The translations under genes were made by a program, and so were the position numbers. This document shows positions 18,676 to 26,497 of a stretch of 64,000 nt of DNA, in pieces. This DNA comes from Segatella copri (GTDB lineage Bacteria > Bacteroidota > Bacteroidia > Bacteroidales > Bacteroidaceae), in assembly GCF_019249795.2 (NCBI RefSeq), contig NZ_CP156891.1, positions 720,001-784,000 on the forward strand, read 5' to 3'. How positions within the stretch are numbered: position 1 is the first letter of the stretch; the number at the start of each line of letters is the position of its first letter. Under the pieces are notes generated by a model that had not been told where the DNA came from, searched no databases, and saw nothing but the letters and a program-made list of their open reading frames with translations.

Positions 18676-19182
18676 CTATTCTATCACTACCACTACCTCG
18701 CTGCCCCTGACCATCGCCTTCTTCACCCGGTCGAAGAGCTGGAGGAAGCGTTCCTGACTCTTGAGTACGAAGCCGGGAGCATGAGCCTCTCCGATGAGGA
18801 TGCCACCCTGGCGCAGACGGAACGGACCATTGCCCGGCTGCATCATGGGACAAGGAAGGGCATAAAGCTCTTCCAGACACCCGAACTCATGACTCTTGCG
18901 CTCCATGCGGCAAAGCTTGCAGGTTTCGGGGAGAGGAAGAGAGGAAGATGAAGAAGAATCATCCCTTATCGGTTCGAGGAAAAGCATCTGGCGGGCGAAG
19001 CATTTGCATTTAGCCACCATGATGTGATATTCACCCGGCTCCAGACAGCCACCCTCGCGCTCCATCGTATCACAAATGTACTGATGGCCTACAACGATAC
19101 CCTGGCGATTAACTACTTCCTGACTAAGGCGACCAACAATGGCGCCATGATCTCTACGAAAACGATTTAAAAACAACTTCAT
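18676..19182 (-). CDS. DUF5675-like protein
   Basis: This 168-aa protein resembles the DUF5675 family, which I associate with Bacteroidota accessory modules and phage-like loci; function is unknown. Visible features are DTMEREGGCLEPGEYHI, a Cys-rich stretch (KCKCFAR, later CKLCRMERK), and GGILIGEAHAPGFVLKSQERF. The reading frame extends to a GTG at 19245 that overlaps the primase stop. Those 21 extra residues are encoded by a GTGAAT micro-repeat, so I place the start at ATG 19182 (or 19185). It is the last gene of the DUF3987-primase operon. Confidence 0.75.
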   Translation of the reverse strand: MKLFLNRFRRDHGAIVGRLSQEVVNRQGIVVGHQYICDTMEREGGCLEPGEYHIMVAKCKCFARQMLFLEPIRDDSSSSSSLPLPETCKLCRMERKSHEFGCLEELYALPCPMMQPGNGPFRLRQGGILIGEAHAPGFVLKSQERFLQLFDRVKKAMVRGSEVVVVIE

Positions 19183-19241
19183 CATAATACGCAACAACTT
19201 AAAAACAACAATAGAAAAACATTTGAAATTCACATTCACTT

Positions 19242-20255
19242 TCACATTTTCTGAACGTAAAACGACTGGTAATAATCAGACAAATCCTTGCAACCTTCCG
19301 GCAACTGATGATACACCAGCTGAGGGAACATTTCCTTCAGTTTCATATAAAGACCGAGGCCCGGTTTGTCCTGATCAGGCCACATGTGAAGATTCCTTCC
19401 CGCTAAAAGATTGCGACATTCTTCATTACAAAGCGTAGCACTCGGGATGGCTATTGCCTTGTAACCCATAGACATAGCGCTCCAGCAGTCGGTACATCCC
19501 TCGGTAATAACCAATGGCTCTTTTTCTGTCACCTGCGGCAAGATCTGCATCCCATATACCATCGGCTTGCTACCTGGTGCAAACTTAAACCGCGGTTTTT
19601 CTTCAGTCTTATCTCCCAGATATCTGCTCTGAACCGTCAGCAGATTGCCATGAACGTCATAATAGGGAATCAACAGGGAAGGACCATCAAAAAACTTTCC
19701 ACCAAAGCGATAGCCAGCAATGGAGAAATCTGTGCTCACCACTCTACACCAATAGATATATTCCGGGCGCAACTTTCTCTGATAGAACAGGAAATCCTTG
19801 GCTTTATCTGTCAGTTTCTTACCCATGAGCATACGCATCAGATAATCTACGTCAGGCTTATGCTGAAACTCGCCTCTGAGATTGAGTCTGTCCGTATCAC
19901 ATTCAGATTTTCTATGCTCAGCAACAGCTTTATCCCGATGAAGCACATCCTTACGGTTTCCCGCAGAATGATTACCGGTGCTGATATTGAATCTTCTGCA
20001 CAGCCATTGGCAAGCCTCCGAAAAAGAGAGACTCTCCCGTTTCATCACCAGGTCGATATTATCTCCACCCCACCCGCATGCAAAGCAATGACAAGTGTTG
20101 GTGGAAGTCCAGAAATGCAAACTCGGATGGGTATCATTATGACTGATACAAAGGGCATTATGATACCGCAAACCCATTCCCAATTCATCAGCAACCTCCA
20201 GGATGCTGATAGCTCTAAGTTTAGAGAGCGTATTTGAATCTATATATTCTGCCAT
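19242..20255 (-). CDS. CHC2 zinc-finger / Toprim primase-like protein
   Basis: This 337-aa protein joins a DnaG-type zinc finger (C36, H39, C57, C60; FACGWGGD at 58-65) to a Toprim domain. Toprim shows TEGCTDCWSAMSMGYKA with the catalytic Glu at 252, and PDQDKPG (Asp294, Asp296). It could synthesise primers or bind nucleic acid, but it lacks a helicase domain. It starts 3 nt after the DUF3987 stop, so the two are probably co-translated. This pair recurs in Bacteroidota genomes next to HU-like genes, as I recall, with no known job. It is shorter than chromosomal DnaG and is not the housekeeping primase. Confidence 0.87.
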   Translation of the reverse strand: MAEYIDSNTLSKLRAISILEVADELGMGLRYHNALCISHNDTHPSLHFWTSTNTCHCFACGWGGDNIDLVMKRESLSFSEACQWLCRRFNISTGNHSAGNRKDVLHRDKAVAEHRKSECDTDRLNLRGEFQHKPDVDYLMRMLMGKKLTDKAKDFLFYQRKLRPEYIYWCRVVSTDFSIAGYRFGGKFFDGPSLLIPYYDVHGNLLTVQSRYLGDKTEEKPRFKFAPGSKPMVYGMQILPQVTEKEPLVITEGCTDCWSAMSMGYKAIAIPSATLCNEECRNLLAGRNLHMWPDQDKPGLGLYMKLKEMFPQLVYHQLPEGCKDLSDYYQSFYVQKM

Positions 20256-20258
20256 CTT

Positions 20259-21791
20259 CTAATTGTCTTTTTTAATATTACCATCACCAATAGTGCCTTT
20301 CTGCTGCGTCTTTCTAAGCACCTTTCTATCCTCGCCCTTTGCTGGTTTTTCGAGCCATCCCCATCTGCGCCAGTTGCACACCATGTTACGGGCAGGCGTC
20401 TTGAGCTCCTTCTGCTTCAGAAATTCCTCCAGGAACTGATAAGAGAATTCCTGCGGCAACTCGCTGAAATAGTCTACAGTATGATAAGGCTCTCCTTCGC
20501 CCTCGGCAGAAATCTGCTCGAAAGCCTTGCCCCACCGCTGCAACATATTCTGCAAGATGCGGTCGGCACAAGCCAGATAGGTCTGCCTAACCAGTTTCCG
20601 GATTTCCTTCTCGCTCTTCTTCCCTTCCACTTTGTAAAGCACTTGCATGAGGGCAGCGATGCGGAAGGCTGAAACCGAACTGCGCTTGTAGAAGACATCC
20701 ATCGACTTGGACATGGTTTTCACCACCTGCTGGCGGCAGTCGTTACACCATTTTACCACCGTCTTGTAGAGCCAGCTCATATCTTCCTCTATCTCCTGAT
20801 GGAATTTTCCATCTTCCTCGTAGCACAACCCGAAGAGCTTATCCAATGTATTCTCCAGCTCATTACGCTGCGTATCGGTCAACGCCTGAAACTGTGGCGG
20901 ATTGTCGCCCAGATGACTGATGAGCGGGCATAAGATGGTTCGGGTTACAGCACCGCCCTCAATGGCAGCTTTGTTCATATATCTGCTCACCGCACTCTGA
21001 GTGCCGCAGAAAACGAACGACAGCAAGGCATCTACCATGGCACTATAGCTGGATTCGCTCATGAAATCCTGACCATAGACGCTGCCCAGATCGTATGCCG
21101 TCTTGATAACCTGCGAGAGGTCGGCAAACTGGCGCTTGGCAGAATGCACGATGGCAGAAATCTCATCGGCAAATTCGAAGAGCGTCTTCGGAGCACCATA
21201 AAGTTTGACGGCTGCATCGCATCGCTTGATAAACATGGTGAGCGATACGGTTTCGGGCAGGATGGTGATGTCGGTCTTCGGTTCAGGTGGTAGCTTGCCA
21301 TCCTTCTTGCCCTGGCGTCGCTTCAGGGCAGCATACTCCTGCTCCTTGGCTCTCATTTCGCTGTCGCGCTCGATGAAAGGTTTCATCAGGGTACGCATGA
21401 TGTATCTGGCAAACGACTTTCCGCTCGACTGCTCGCCCTCTACGATGACCTGCAACACGATGGCCGATTTTTCTCCCTGATTATCATACACATACTGTAT
21501 TCTGACACGTGTAAGATAAACGCTGAGCATGGCAGCAGCCACCACCAGCGTAGGATACTTGAGGTCAGAAGGCGAAGTGATCATCCATTCTCTGATGCCC
21601 GACGGATAATCCTTGTCGGCAATCAGGTGATGCATGGGCATCTCTTCATTCTCTTCAGCCTGTTCAGCCAGCTTTTTTCCTATCAACCCAGATGATACCT
21701 TGTTATTGATTCCGCCCTTGGTATCCTCAGGCTTTACCACTGGATTAGTCTGAGACGCTTCCTGTGGAGGTATTTTCTTTACTTTTTCCAT
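20259..21791 (-). CDS. DUF3987-type P-loop NTPase (helicase/primase-associated)
   Basis: This 510-aa protein has a Walker A motif GEQSSGKS at residues 119-126 and a Walker B-like LFEFADEIS near 220. It matches the DUF3987 family, which accompanies CHC2 primases in mobile or accessory loci. The role is probably nucleic-acid-dependent NTPase activity, inferred from partners. The start ATG 21791 lies 30 nt after a clear promoter, while the upstream frame start overlaps it. It is the first gene of a three-gene operon with the primase-like and DUF5675-like genes. Confidence 0.85.
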   Translation of the reverse strand: MEKVKKIPPQEASQTNPVVKPEDTKGGINNKVSSGLIGKKLAEQAEENEEMPMHHLIADKDYPSGIREWMITSPSDLKYPTLVVAAAMLSVYLTRVRIQYVYDNQGEKSAIVLQVIVEGEQSSGKSFARYIMRTLMKPFIERDSEMRAKEQEYAALKRRQGKKDGKLPPEPKTDITILPETVSLTMFIKRCDAAVKLYGAPKTLFEFADEISAIVHSAKRQFADLSQVIKTAYDLGSVYGQDFMSESSYSAMVDALLSFVFCGTQSAVSRYMNKAAIEGGAVTRTILCPLISHLGDNPPQFQALTDTQRNELENTLDKLFGLCYEEDGKFHQEIEEDMSWLYKTVVKWCNDCRQQVVKTMSKSMDVFYKRSSVSAFRIAALMQVLYKVEGKKSEKEIRKLVRQTYLACADRILQNMLQRWGKAFEQISAEGEGEPYHTVDYFSELPQEFSYQFLEEFLKQKELKTPARNMVCNWRRWGWLEKPAKGEDRKVLRKTQQKGTIGDGNIKKDN

Positions 21792-21820
21792 AATCAACAA
21801 ATACTGATTTTTTCTGAATG

Positions 21821-21851
21821 CAAAAGTAAGGAAAAAAAGCCTCCCCGGCAA
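21821..21851 (-). promoter_or_regulatory. Promoter of the DUF3987-primase-DUF5675 operon
   Basis: On the minus strand TTG (21849-21851) and TACTTTTG (21821-21828) are 20 nt apart. The start point near 21814 leaves a leader of about 23 nt. Confidence 0.75.
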
Positions 21852-21936
21852 TAGGCATCCTGCCGGTTCGCCTCCTACTAAGCCTCATCGCCGGCAACTA
21901 AGCCTTCCGCTAAGCCTCCAGCTCATCTGAAGGCAT

Positions 21937-21977
21937 AAAAAAAGCACTTTCTGCTTGCAAACGAAGCAAAAAGTGCT
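21937..21977 (-). terminator. Terminator after the 22021-22644 lipoprotein
   Basis: Arms AGCACTTT-CTGCTT and GAAGCA-AAAGTGCT form a stem, and on the minus strand it is followed by a T7 run (21937-21943). It isolates the lipoprotein from the DUF3987 operon. Between it and the promoter (21851-21935) is a GC-rich stretch with repeated TAAGCCT units. Confidence 0.8.
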
Positions 21978-22020
21978 GATACTGTATTATTTCTAAAAAT
22001 TCTTCTGTTCAGATATGTTC

Positions 22021-22644
22021 CTATTCCTTTATAATATCACCCCCACTGACATAAGAAAGAACCAAACGGCGAACCACGGCATGAATGTCTTCGTTAGGGA
22101 ACTTCTGGCGATATTTCTCCGTAAGGTCTTCGCAGAAATACATCTTGCTATGAAGCAAAGAAGAAGGAATATTTTGCTTTATAAACACATCGTATGTTGC
22201 AACAGGCTTGCCATCCTTTGTGTCGACAGGCACAATATCCATCTTATACCAAGCATTTGCAGAAGCGGCAGGGAACAATCTATAATTGTCCTTACTCTCC
22301 ACTTCACTAGCGATGTCCAGTATATATCCGTCAGCAGACTTATCGTCCTCAGGATTCACCGCATATAGCATATATAAAGCAGGAAGCGTCGAGTATTTTT
22401 TTGTGATAAACTGATATTTCTTGCTTCCTCCAAAAGGAGGGTTTGCCTTCAAATCCTGCTCTATATCCTCACGAATTTGTGGCGCATCCACCACAAACTC
22501 TACTTCGCCAGTATAATTGACGACAGTTTTCGATGACTGTGGATTTGGCGGAATAACGTCACCATTGTCATTGCTGTTGTCACACGCACAAAAAGCCAAG
22601 ACTACCAACAGTAGTAAGACTGATTTTTTTACTAAATACTTCAT
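22021..22644 (-). CDS. Hypothetical lipoprotein
   Basis: This 207-aa protein has a lipoprotein signal (KKSVLLLLVVLAFCAC; lipidated Cys near residue 21) followed by an Asn/Asp-rich linker. The remainder is soluble with no motif I recognise. It contains a block with FGGSKKYQFITKKYSTLPAL and a Tyr/Val-rich C-terminus. It lies 131 nt downstream of the two coupled unknown genes and upstream of its own terminator. It may be transcribed with them or from the weak TACGTTTA box around 22681-22688. Confidence 0.75.
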   Translation of the reverse strand: MKYLVKKSVLLLLVVLAFCACDNSNDNGDVIPPNPQSSKTVVNYTGEVEFVVDAPQIREDIEQDLKANPPFGGSKKYQFITKKYSTLPALYMLYAVNPEDDKSADGYILDIASEVESKDNYRLFPAASANAWYKMDIVPVDTKDGKPVATYDVFIKQNIPSSLLHSKMYFCEDLTEKYRQKFPNEDIHAVVRRLVLSYVSGGDIIKE

Positions 22645-22775
22645 ATCCTAATTTGTTTATTAAACCTATTCTATTGTTAAACGTAGAATATGCCTAAAAC
22701 TTGCTCTATTTTACGTTTTTAACATTCCATCTAAAACTTGCCAACACTCACAAGAAGCAATCATTTCCCCGCTTC

Positions 22776-23783
22776 CTACTGTCCCTTACGGTAGATGGAA
22801 ACAAAACGTTTAGCGATATTGTTGAGTTCCTCCCGGGCGTTAGGATCTCTTACATCATCAAAACTCCAGTTGGGAAATTCGCCACGCATTTTGGAGAAAC
22901 GCTTGGAGATGACACTGGCATTGGTCAGGTCGGAAGGCATTTTCAGCTGCTCTGTAAGATACTTGCAGAAAGATGCGCCATTATCAAATTTGCCATCAAA
23001 ATCGTTGATTTCAGAGAGCGCCTCCATAATCAGGGCATAGTCTTTCTTCAAAGGAATAGCCTTCTCGTCTATCATCTTCTGCAAGGCTCGCTTTACTCTT
23101 TCTCCCTGGCTCAAGTCGCCCCATTCCTTCTCATTATCTTCTTCCGTTTTTTCCTGCCCGCCGTTTTCCTGATGCTCATCGTCTGTCACTTCCAATTCCA
23201 ATGTCCTCTTCTGTTCAGGCTCGAATCCGTGCAGATAATCTTCATCATTGTTCTGGCGCATCAGTTCATTAATCTGAGATGAAACGAAGAAACCATCCTC
23301 GCCATAATAACCGATATTGGCTGCCAGCCGCTCAACCACATCCCGGTTCTTCACGACTGCTCCGAGGCACCGCTGAGAAAACTCCTGAGTTACGTAGCCT
23401 CTCCATTGCCCCATAATCATTGAGCAAAATTGAAACACTTTCGATTCCAAAGGCATCATCTGAAGTATCACAGCTGCCATATACAGGATGACAAATACGA
23501 TTCTCTGCCGCTCGTCCTGAGCTGTAGCATACTCATCCTCGTCAACATAGTTTTTTTCATATTGCCCTATTCCTTCCACAAAGGCTAGGCGGCTCTCGGT
23601 ATCGGTATGCGAAAACATCATTTTGTCTACGATGCAGAACACCTCATAAAAAACATCCTCGCATGAACATCTGGACGTAGGAAACCACGTTTTATCATTG
23701 AAGATATCATGGGTGATGGCTCTGAAAACCTGATAAATCATGTGTTGCGAAAAAGATTTATCTACCATCTGTCTGGTCTTCAT
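22776..23783 (-). CDS. Unknown protein, second gene of a coupled pair
   Basis: This 335-aa soluble protein has no recognised domain. The N-terminal ~190 residues are helix-rich. A very acidic, low-complexity linker (about residues 200-225, containing QEKTEEDNEKEWG) leads to a C-terminal ~100-residue helical domain with SQGERVKRALQKMIDEKA. The chosen ATG 23783 is one base after the stop of the upstream gene (TAA-G-ATG). Starts at 23798 or 23810 would overlap it. Tight coupling suggests that the two proteins act together. Confidence 0.7.
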   Translation of the reverse strand: MKTRQMVDKSFSQHMIYQVFRAITHDIFNDKTWFPTSRCSCEDVFYEVFCIVDKMMFSHTDTESRLAFVEGIGQYEKNYVDEDEYATAQDERQRIVFVILYMAAVILQMMPLESKVFQFCSMIMGQWRGYVTQEFSQRCLGAVVKNRDVVERLAANIGYYGEDGFFVSSQINELMRQNNDEDYLHGFEPEQKRTLELEVTDDEHQENGGQEKTEEDNEKEWGDLSQGERVKRALQKMIDEKAIPLKKDYALIMEALSEINDFDGKFDNGASFCKYLTEQLKMPSDLTNASVISKRFSKMRGEFPNWSFDDVRDPNAREELNNIAKRFVSIYRKGQ

Positions 23784-23784
23784 C

Positions 23785-24792
23785 TTAAATAACCTCATCG
23801 TCGTAACCATTTAAATCATCAAGAATCACATCAAGAGAATTGATCAAAGCAAACTGAGAATCTCCATGACAATCGCAACAGACAGCATCTCCATTAACCA
23901 GAGCAACAATCTCAACATCGGAGATTTTCACCTTGGTTCGTTTCAGCGAACGGGAAGAGGTGCACGGACCTTTCCAATAATATACCTTGATACCGTAATC
24001 TTCCTTGCTGCACAGGTTCACCATCAAGGCAATGTCTCTGTTTGCCTTGTCTAAGTGCAACTGCTTACCTTTATCTGTACCAAATTTTACCTCATACATA
24101 CTGGCATTGAGACACTCCATTAATGATTGCTGCATCTGTAATTGCATGACAAAGGAATATGGCGCATCGCTGAGAGACTGATGGCGAGGAAAAGAAAACA
24201 CCACAGCCTTTGGTCTGCAGCCAGCCTTGATTCTTTCAGCCACGGCATCAAAGAAATCACCAGGTGGCAACTTGGCAGAAATCACCATATTCCAGCCATA
24301 TTGATTCGCCACCCTGTTGATATTATCACGCAGAAGAGCCACCACCTTGTCCTGTCCCCTTTTGCCGCCGAAGATTCTAGATTCTTCCACAAAAAGGAAA
24401 CCTCTGTTGGGGCGATTATCAATGATTACCTTACAGAAAGGCTGGTTGTGAATTTCATTCTCCTTAAAGTTACTCCAATAAAATTCTTTTTTGTCTGCGC
24501 ATACATCCAGCACAGCCACACCTTCGCGAAATCCCAATATTCGGTTGTCGTGAATAACGTCTTCCTCATTCTTCCGTGATTCCACCAAAATCATTTTCTT
24601 GCTTTTCAGCAAACTGTCCATTACCTTCTCGAAACCAGTCTGACATTCCTGATATTTTTCAGGCGATGACATTTCGAGAAAATCCAAGGGTAGAGTACCC
24701 TCGATACTTGAAAGATTCCGGCTTTTGCAGAAATCATACTTGAAGACAACAAAAGAAGTCTTTTCTGTGCTGTTTTTAGTTCGTCCAGTCAT
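23785..24792 (-). CDS. Unknown protein, first gene of a coupled pair
   Basis: This 335-aa protein has no signal peptide or membrane segment, and I cannot assign a family. Notable stretches are VIIDNRPNRGFLFVEESRIF, GGKRGQDKVVALLRDNINRV and a Cys-containing tail (CCDCHGD near residue 305). A strong promoter at 24842-24873 drives it, and the second gene follows after 1 nt. Its position, between a primase/DUF3987 operon and the inverted-repeat-rich spacer, marks it as accessory cargo. A defence or element-maintenance role is conceivable but unsupported by motif. Confidence 0.7.
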   Translation of the reverse strand: MTGRTKNSTEKTSFVVFKYDFCKSRNLSSIEGTLPLDFLEMSSPEKYQECQTGFEKVMDSLLKSKKMILVESRKNEEDVIHDNRILGFREGVAVLDVCADKKEFYWSNFKENEIHNQPFCKVIIDNRPNRGFLFVEESRIFGGKRGQDKVVALLRDNINRVANQYGWNMVISAKLPPGDFFDAVAERIKAGCRPKAVVFSFPRHQSLSDAPYSFVMQLQMQQSLMECLNASMYEVKFGTDKGKQLHLDKANRDIALMVNLCSKEDYGIKVYYWKGPCTSSRSLKRTKVKISDVEIVALVNGDAVCCDCHGDSQFALINSLDVILDDLNGYDDEVI

Positions 24793-24841
24793 TGGCTTGC
24801 GATTTAAGTTGTACCATGAAAGTTATTTTCCATAGCAGCTA

Positions 24842-24873
24842 CAAAAGTAACACTTTTTCCCCGAATAAACAAA
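24842..24873 (-). promoter_or_regulatory. Promoter of the coupled unknown gene pair
   Basis: On the minus strand TTTG (24870-24873) and TACTTTTG (24842-24849) lie 20 nt apart. The leader is about 40 nt. Confidence 0.75.
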
Positions 24874-24928
24874 TAAATTCTAAATTATTTTTTACCAAAT
24901 TGTCTTTTTTTCATAAAACCATCAAAAC

Positions 24929-24960
24929 AAAATGTGAATGTGAATGTGAATTTGAAATGT
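24929..24960. repeat. 32-bp inverted repeat, left arm (GTGAAT units)
   Basis: This arm is built from GTGAAT units ending TTGAAATGT. Its exact reverse complement is at 25124-25155, with 163 bp between the arms. Related tracts occur at 19221-19250 and 34061-34090. Confidence 0.9.
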
Positions 24961-25123
24961 AAATCAATGTATCGGGTTGTTCCATCCATTCCTTTAATTG
25001 GATATTGTGAATGAAATTCAGTCCTCGCGCGCGTACCTTATTATATATATAATATGAACCTATTATAATGACTACTATTACTTAAACACGATTATACGCT
25101 TCTCCTTCAGGTAACATTGAAAA

Positions 25124-25155
25124 ACATTTCAAATTCACATTCACATTCACATTTT
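25124..25155. repeat. 32-bp inverted repeat, right arm
   Basis: This is the exact reverse complement of 24929-24960. Its last bases overlap the left end of the nested inverted-repeat structure at 25153-25316. Confidence 0.9.
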
Positions 25156-25316
25156 TGCCTTTCCTCCTATCCACCAGCTAACCCACATAGCAAGTAACTG
25201 TGCGCCCGATGCTCCCAAAACTGCGTGGCGACGCACCGCCAGCCACGTCCCGACGCAGATGACGATACGTCGGGACGTAGCGCCGACTGCATCGGGACGC
25301 AGTTGGAAAGGCAAAA
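25153..25316. repeat. 164-bp MITE-like nested inverted repeat
   Basis: Perfect 12-bp terminal arms TTTTGCCTTTCC (25153-25164) and GGAAAGGCAAAA (25305-25316) enclose further pairing. ACGTCCCGACG (25245-25255) pairs with CGTCGGGACGT (25268-25278), and CTGCGT near 25220 can pair with ACGCAG near 25299. The interior is GC-rich in an AT-rich spacer. It may be a miniature transposable element or a structured RNA. No target duplication is clear. Confidence 0.6.
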
Positions 25317-25413
25317 CATGCCATATAATGTTAACGGATTTAACATTTAATTTAATGGCCATTAAATTAATGGCGGTTAAATTAGGCGGAAGAGAATGGG
25401 ATATGAGGGAGGA

Positions 25414-25455
25414 ATGCACATGATTCGGGACAAGGATGCACGTGATTCGGGACAA
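25414..25455. promoter_or_regulatory. Two tandem 22-bp repeats upstream of the HU promoter (candidate operator)
   Basis: The unit ATGCACRTGATTCGGGACAA occurs at 25414-25433 and 25436-25455, 22 bp apart (two helical turns). It differs at one base and ends 3 bp before the -33 element. Position and spacing suggest a protein-binding site controlling the smalltalk/HU operon. This is inference. Confidence 0.5.
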
Positions 25456-25458
25456 CTA

Positions 25459-25489
25459 TTGTTTTTCAGAGAAAAATGTTATATCTTTG
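25459..25489 (+). promoter_or_regulatory. Promoter of the smalltalk/HU-like operon
   Basis: TTG (25459-25461) and TATCTTTG (25482-25489) are 20 nt apart. The leader is about 77 nt to the smalltalk start codon. Confidence 0.8.
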
Positions 25490-25572
25490 CATTGTCGTTC
25501 AGAGATAGGCTGAATTAACCACTAAAAAAAACTGATTGTTGAACCATTAAAAAAAAGAAAGGAAAAAAGAAA

Positions 25573-25665
25573 ATGAAAAAGGAAGTTTGGAAAACTATCT
25601 TGCAGGTGATTATTGCTGTACTTACTGCCGTAGGCACTACGCTCGGCGTTACCAGCTGCATGTAG
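25573..25665 (+). CDS. Smalltalk-family small protein (30 aa)
   Basis: This 30-codon frame begins MKKEVWKTILQVIIAV and ends SCM. It is a short, mostly hydrophobic peptide with one possible membrane helix (residues about 9-25). It matches my memory of the Bacteroidota family NCBI calls smalltalk protein, typically found beside an HU-like DNA-binding protein, as here 37 nt downstream. Function is unknown. It is shorter than usual ORF cut-offs and easily missed. Confidence 0.8.
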   Translation: MKKEVWKTILQVIIAVLTAVGTTLGVTSCM

Positions 25666-25702
25666 ACTGATTTGTTTAACCATTAAAAAAACGATTTGAA
25701 TT

Positions 25703-26245
25703 ATGGGTATTAAAGTAAAAGCAATTGAGCGCAACGTAGCGTTCGAAAAAGGTAAGCAAAAGTGGGCATTCGTGATGCAGGCTGAACTCTACAGCCAGCT
25801 CAACGCCACGAAGGTGATAGAAGAAGCCGCCGTGCGCAGCGGATTGCCTAAGGCGGTGATCAACGCCGGATGGTCGGCCATAGGCGAAGTGATTGCAGCA
25901 TGGGCCACCGAGGGCCACAGCGTGGCTGTGCCAGGACTGGGCAGCCTCCGATTCGGTCTTAACTCTACCGCCGTAGAGGATGTGAACAAGGTGAGCGCCA
26001 ACCTCATCACCCGCCGATACATCATCTTCGTGCCTAACACCGACATCAAGAAGGAACTCGAAGAGACTTCCGTCAACATCACCTGCTACGATAGAAACGG
26101 CAAGGTGGTGAAGCAGGTTACCTCTACCGATACGCCTCCTACTACCCCATCCGACGGCGATAATCCATCCGGAGGCGACACCCCAACGGGCGGCGATTCT
26201 ACTGGCGGAACCGGAAGCGAAACCGGCGGCGATGGACTTGAATAA
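25703..26245 (+). CDS. HU/IHF-like DNA-binding protein with Gly/Asp/Thr-rich tail
   Basis: This 180-aa protein has an HU-like fold in residues about 1-125: an N-terminal helical pair (VIEEAAVRSGLPKAVINAGW), then VPGLGSLRFGL and ITRRYIIFVPNTDIKKEL. Members of this divergent Bacteroidota HU group bind DNA and accompany smalltalk, amidase and DUF3987/primase genes, as I recall. The last ~40 residues are a low-complexity acidic tail of the type TPSDGDNPSGGD, absent from housekeeping HU. GC content is clearly higher than in the spacer upstream. It is co-transcribed with smalltalk. Confidence 0.87.
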   Translation: MGIKVKAIERNVAFEKGKQKWAFVMQAELYSQLNATKVIEEAAVRSGLPKAVINAGWSAIGEVIAAWATEGHSVAVPGLGSLRFGLNSTAVEDVNKVSANLITRRYIIFVPNTDIKKELEETSVNITCYDRNGKVVKQVTSTDTPPTTPSDGDNPSGGDTPTGGDSTGGTGSETGGDGLE

Positions 26246-26269
26246 AAGGTGCTGAGCCTGAAAACTAAA

Positions 26270-26304
26270 ACCCTCCCCAGGTCTTAAAAAGTCCTAGGGA
26301 GGGT
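26270..26304 (+). terminator. Terminator-like hairpin after the HU-like gene
   Basis: CCCTCCCCAGG pairs with CCTAGGGAGGG around a short AT loop. The following T-run is weak. Confidence 0.6.
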
Positions 26305-26497
26305 AAACTTTGTCTGGCAATTTAGATAGAAGGCAATTTACCAGACGTCCCGAACACAACATGCTAACCCACACATAACCCCAAGAAATCAGCATGTCGC
26401 TAACAATCCTTTGTGCCTCAAATAAATAATACTTTTTTTCAAACTAAATCCAATCCTAGCCTCTCGGCTAAAGCATATTTAAAGCTTTTATCTCATT

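Larger units (their letters stand above)
24793..25572. other. Repeat-rich 780-bp spacer between divergent accessory operons
   Basis: No gene is evident here. The spacer contains, left to right: the promoter of the unknown pair (24842-24873), a 32-bp inverted repeat pair (24929-24960 and 25124-25155), a nested GC-rich inverted-repeat structure (25153-25316), AT-rich ATTTAATGG-type repeats (about 25345-25385), two tandem 22-bp repeats (25414-25455) and the smalltalk/HU promoter (25459-25489). Confidence 0.8.

Noticed and set aside
25414..25455. Possible CRISPR-like direct repeats
   Set aside because: Only two units separated by 2 bp, with no spacers and no cas genes in the window.
18676..26245. 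A complete prophage or conjugative element
   Set aside because: No integrase, terminase, capsid, relaxase or tra genes are seen, and no attachment-site duplication was found at its borders.
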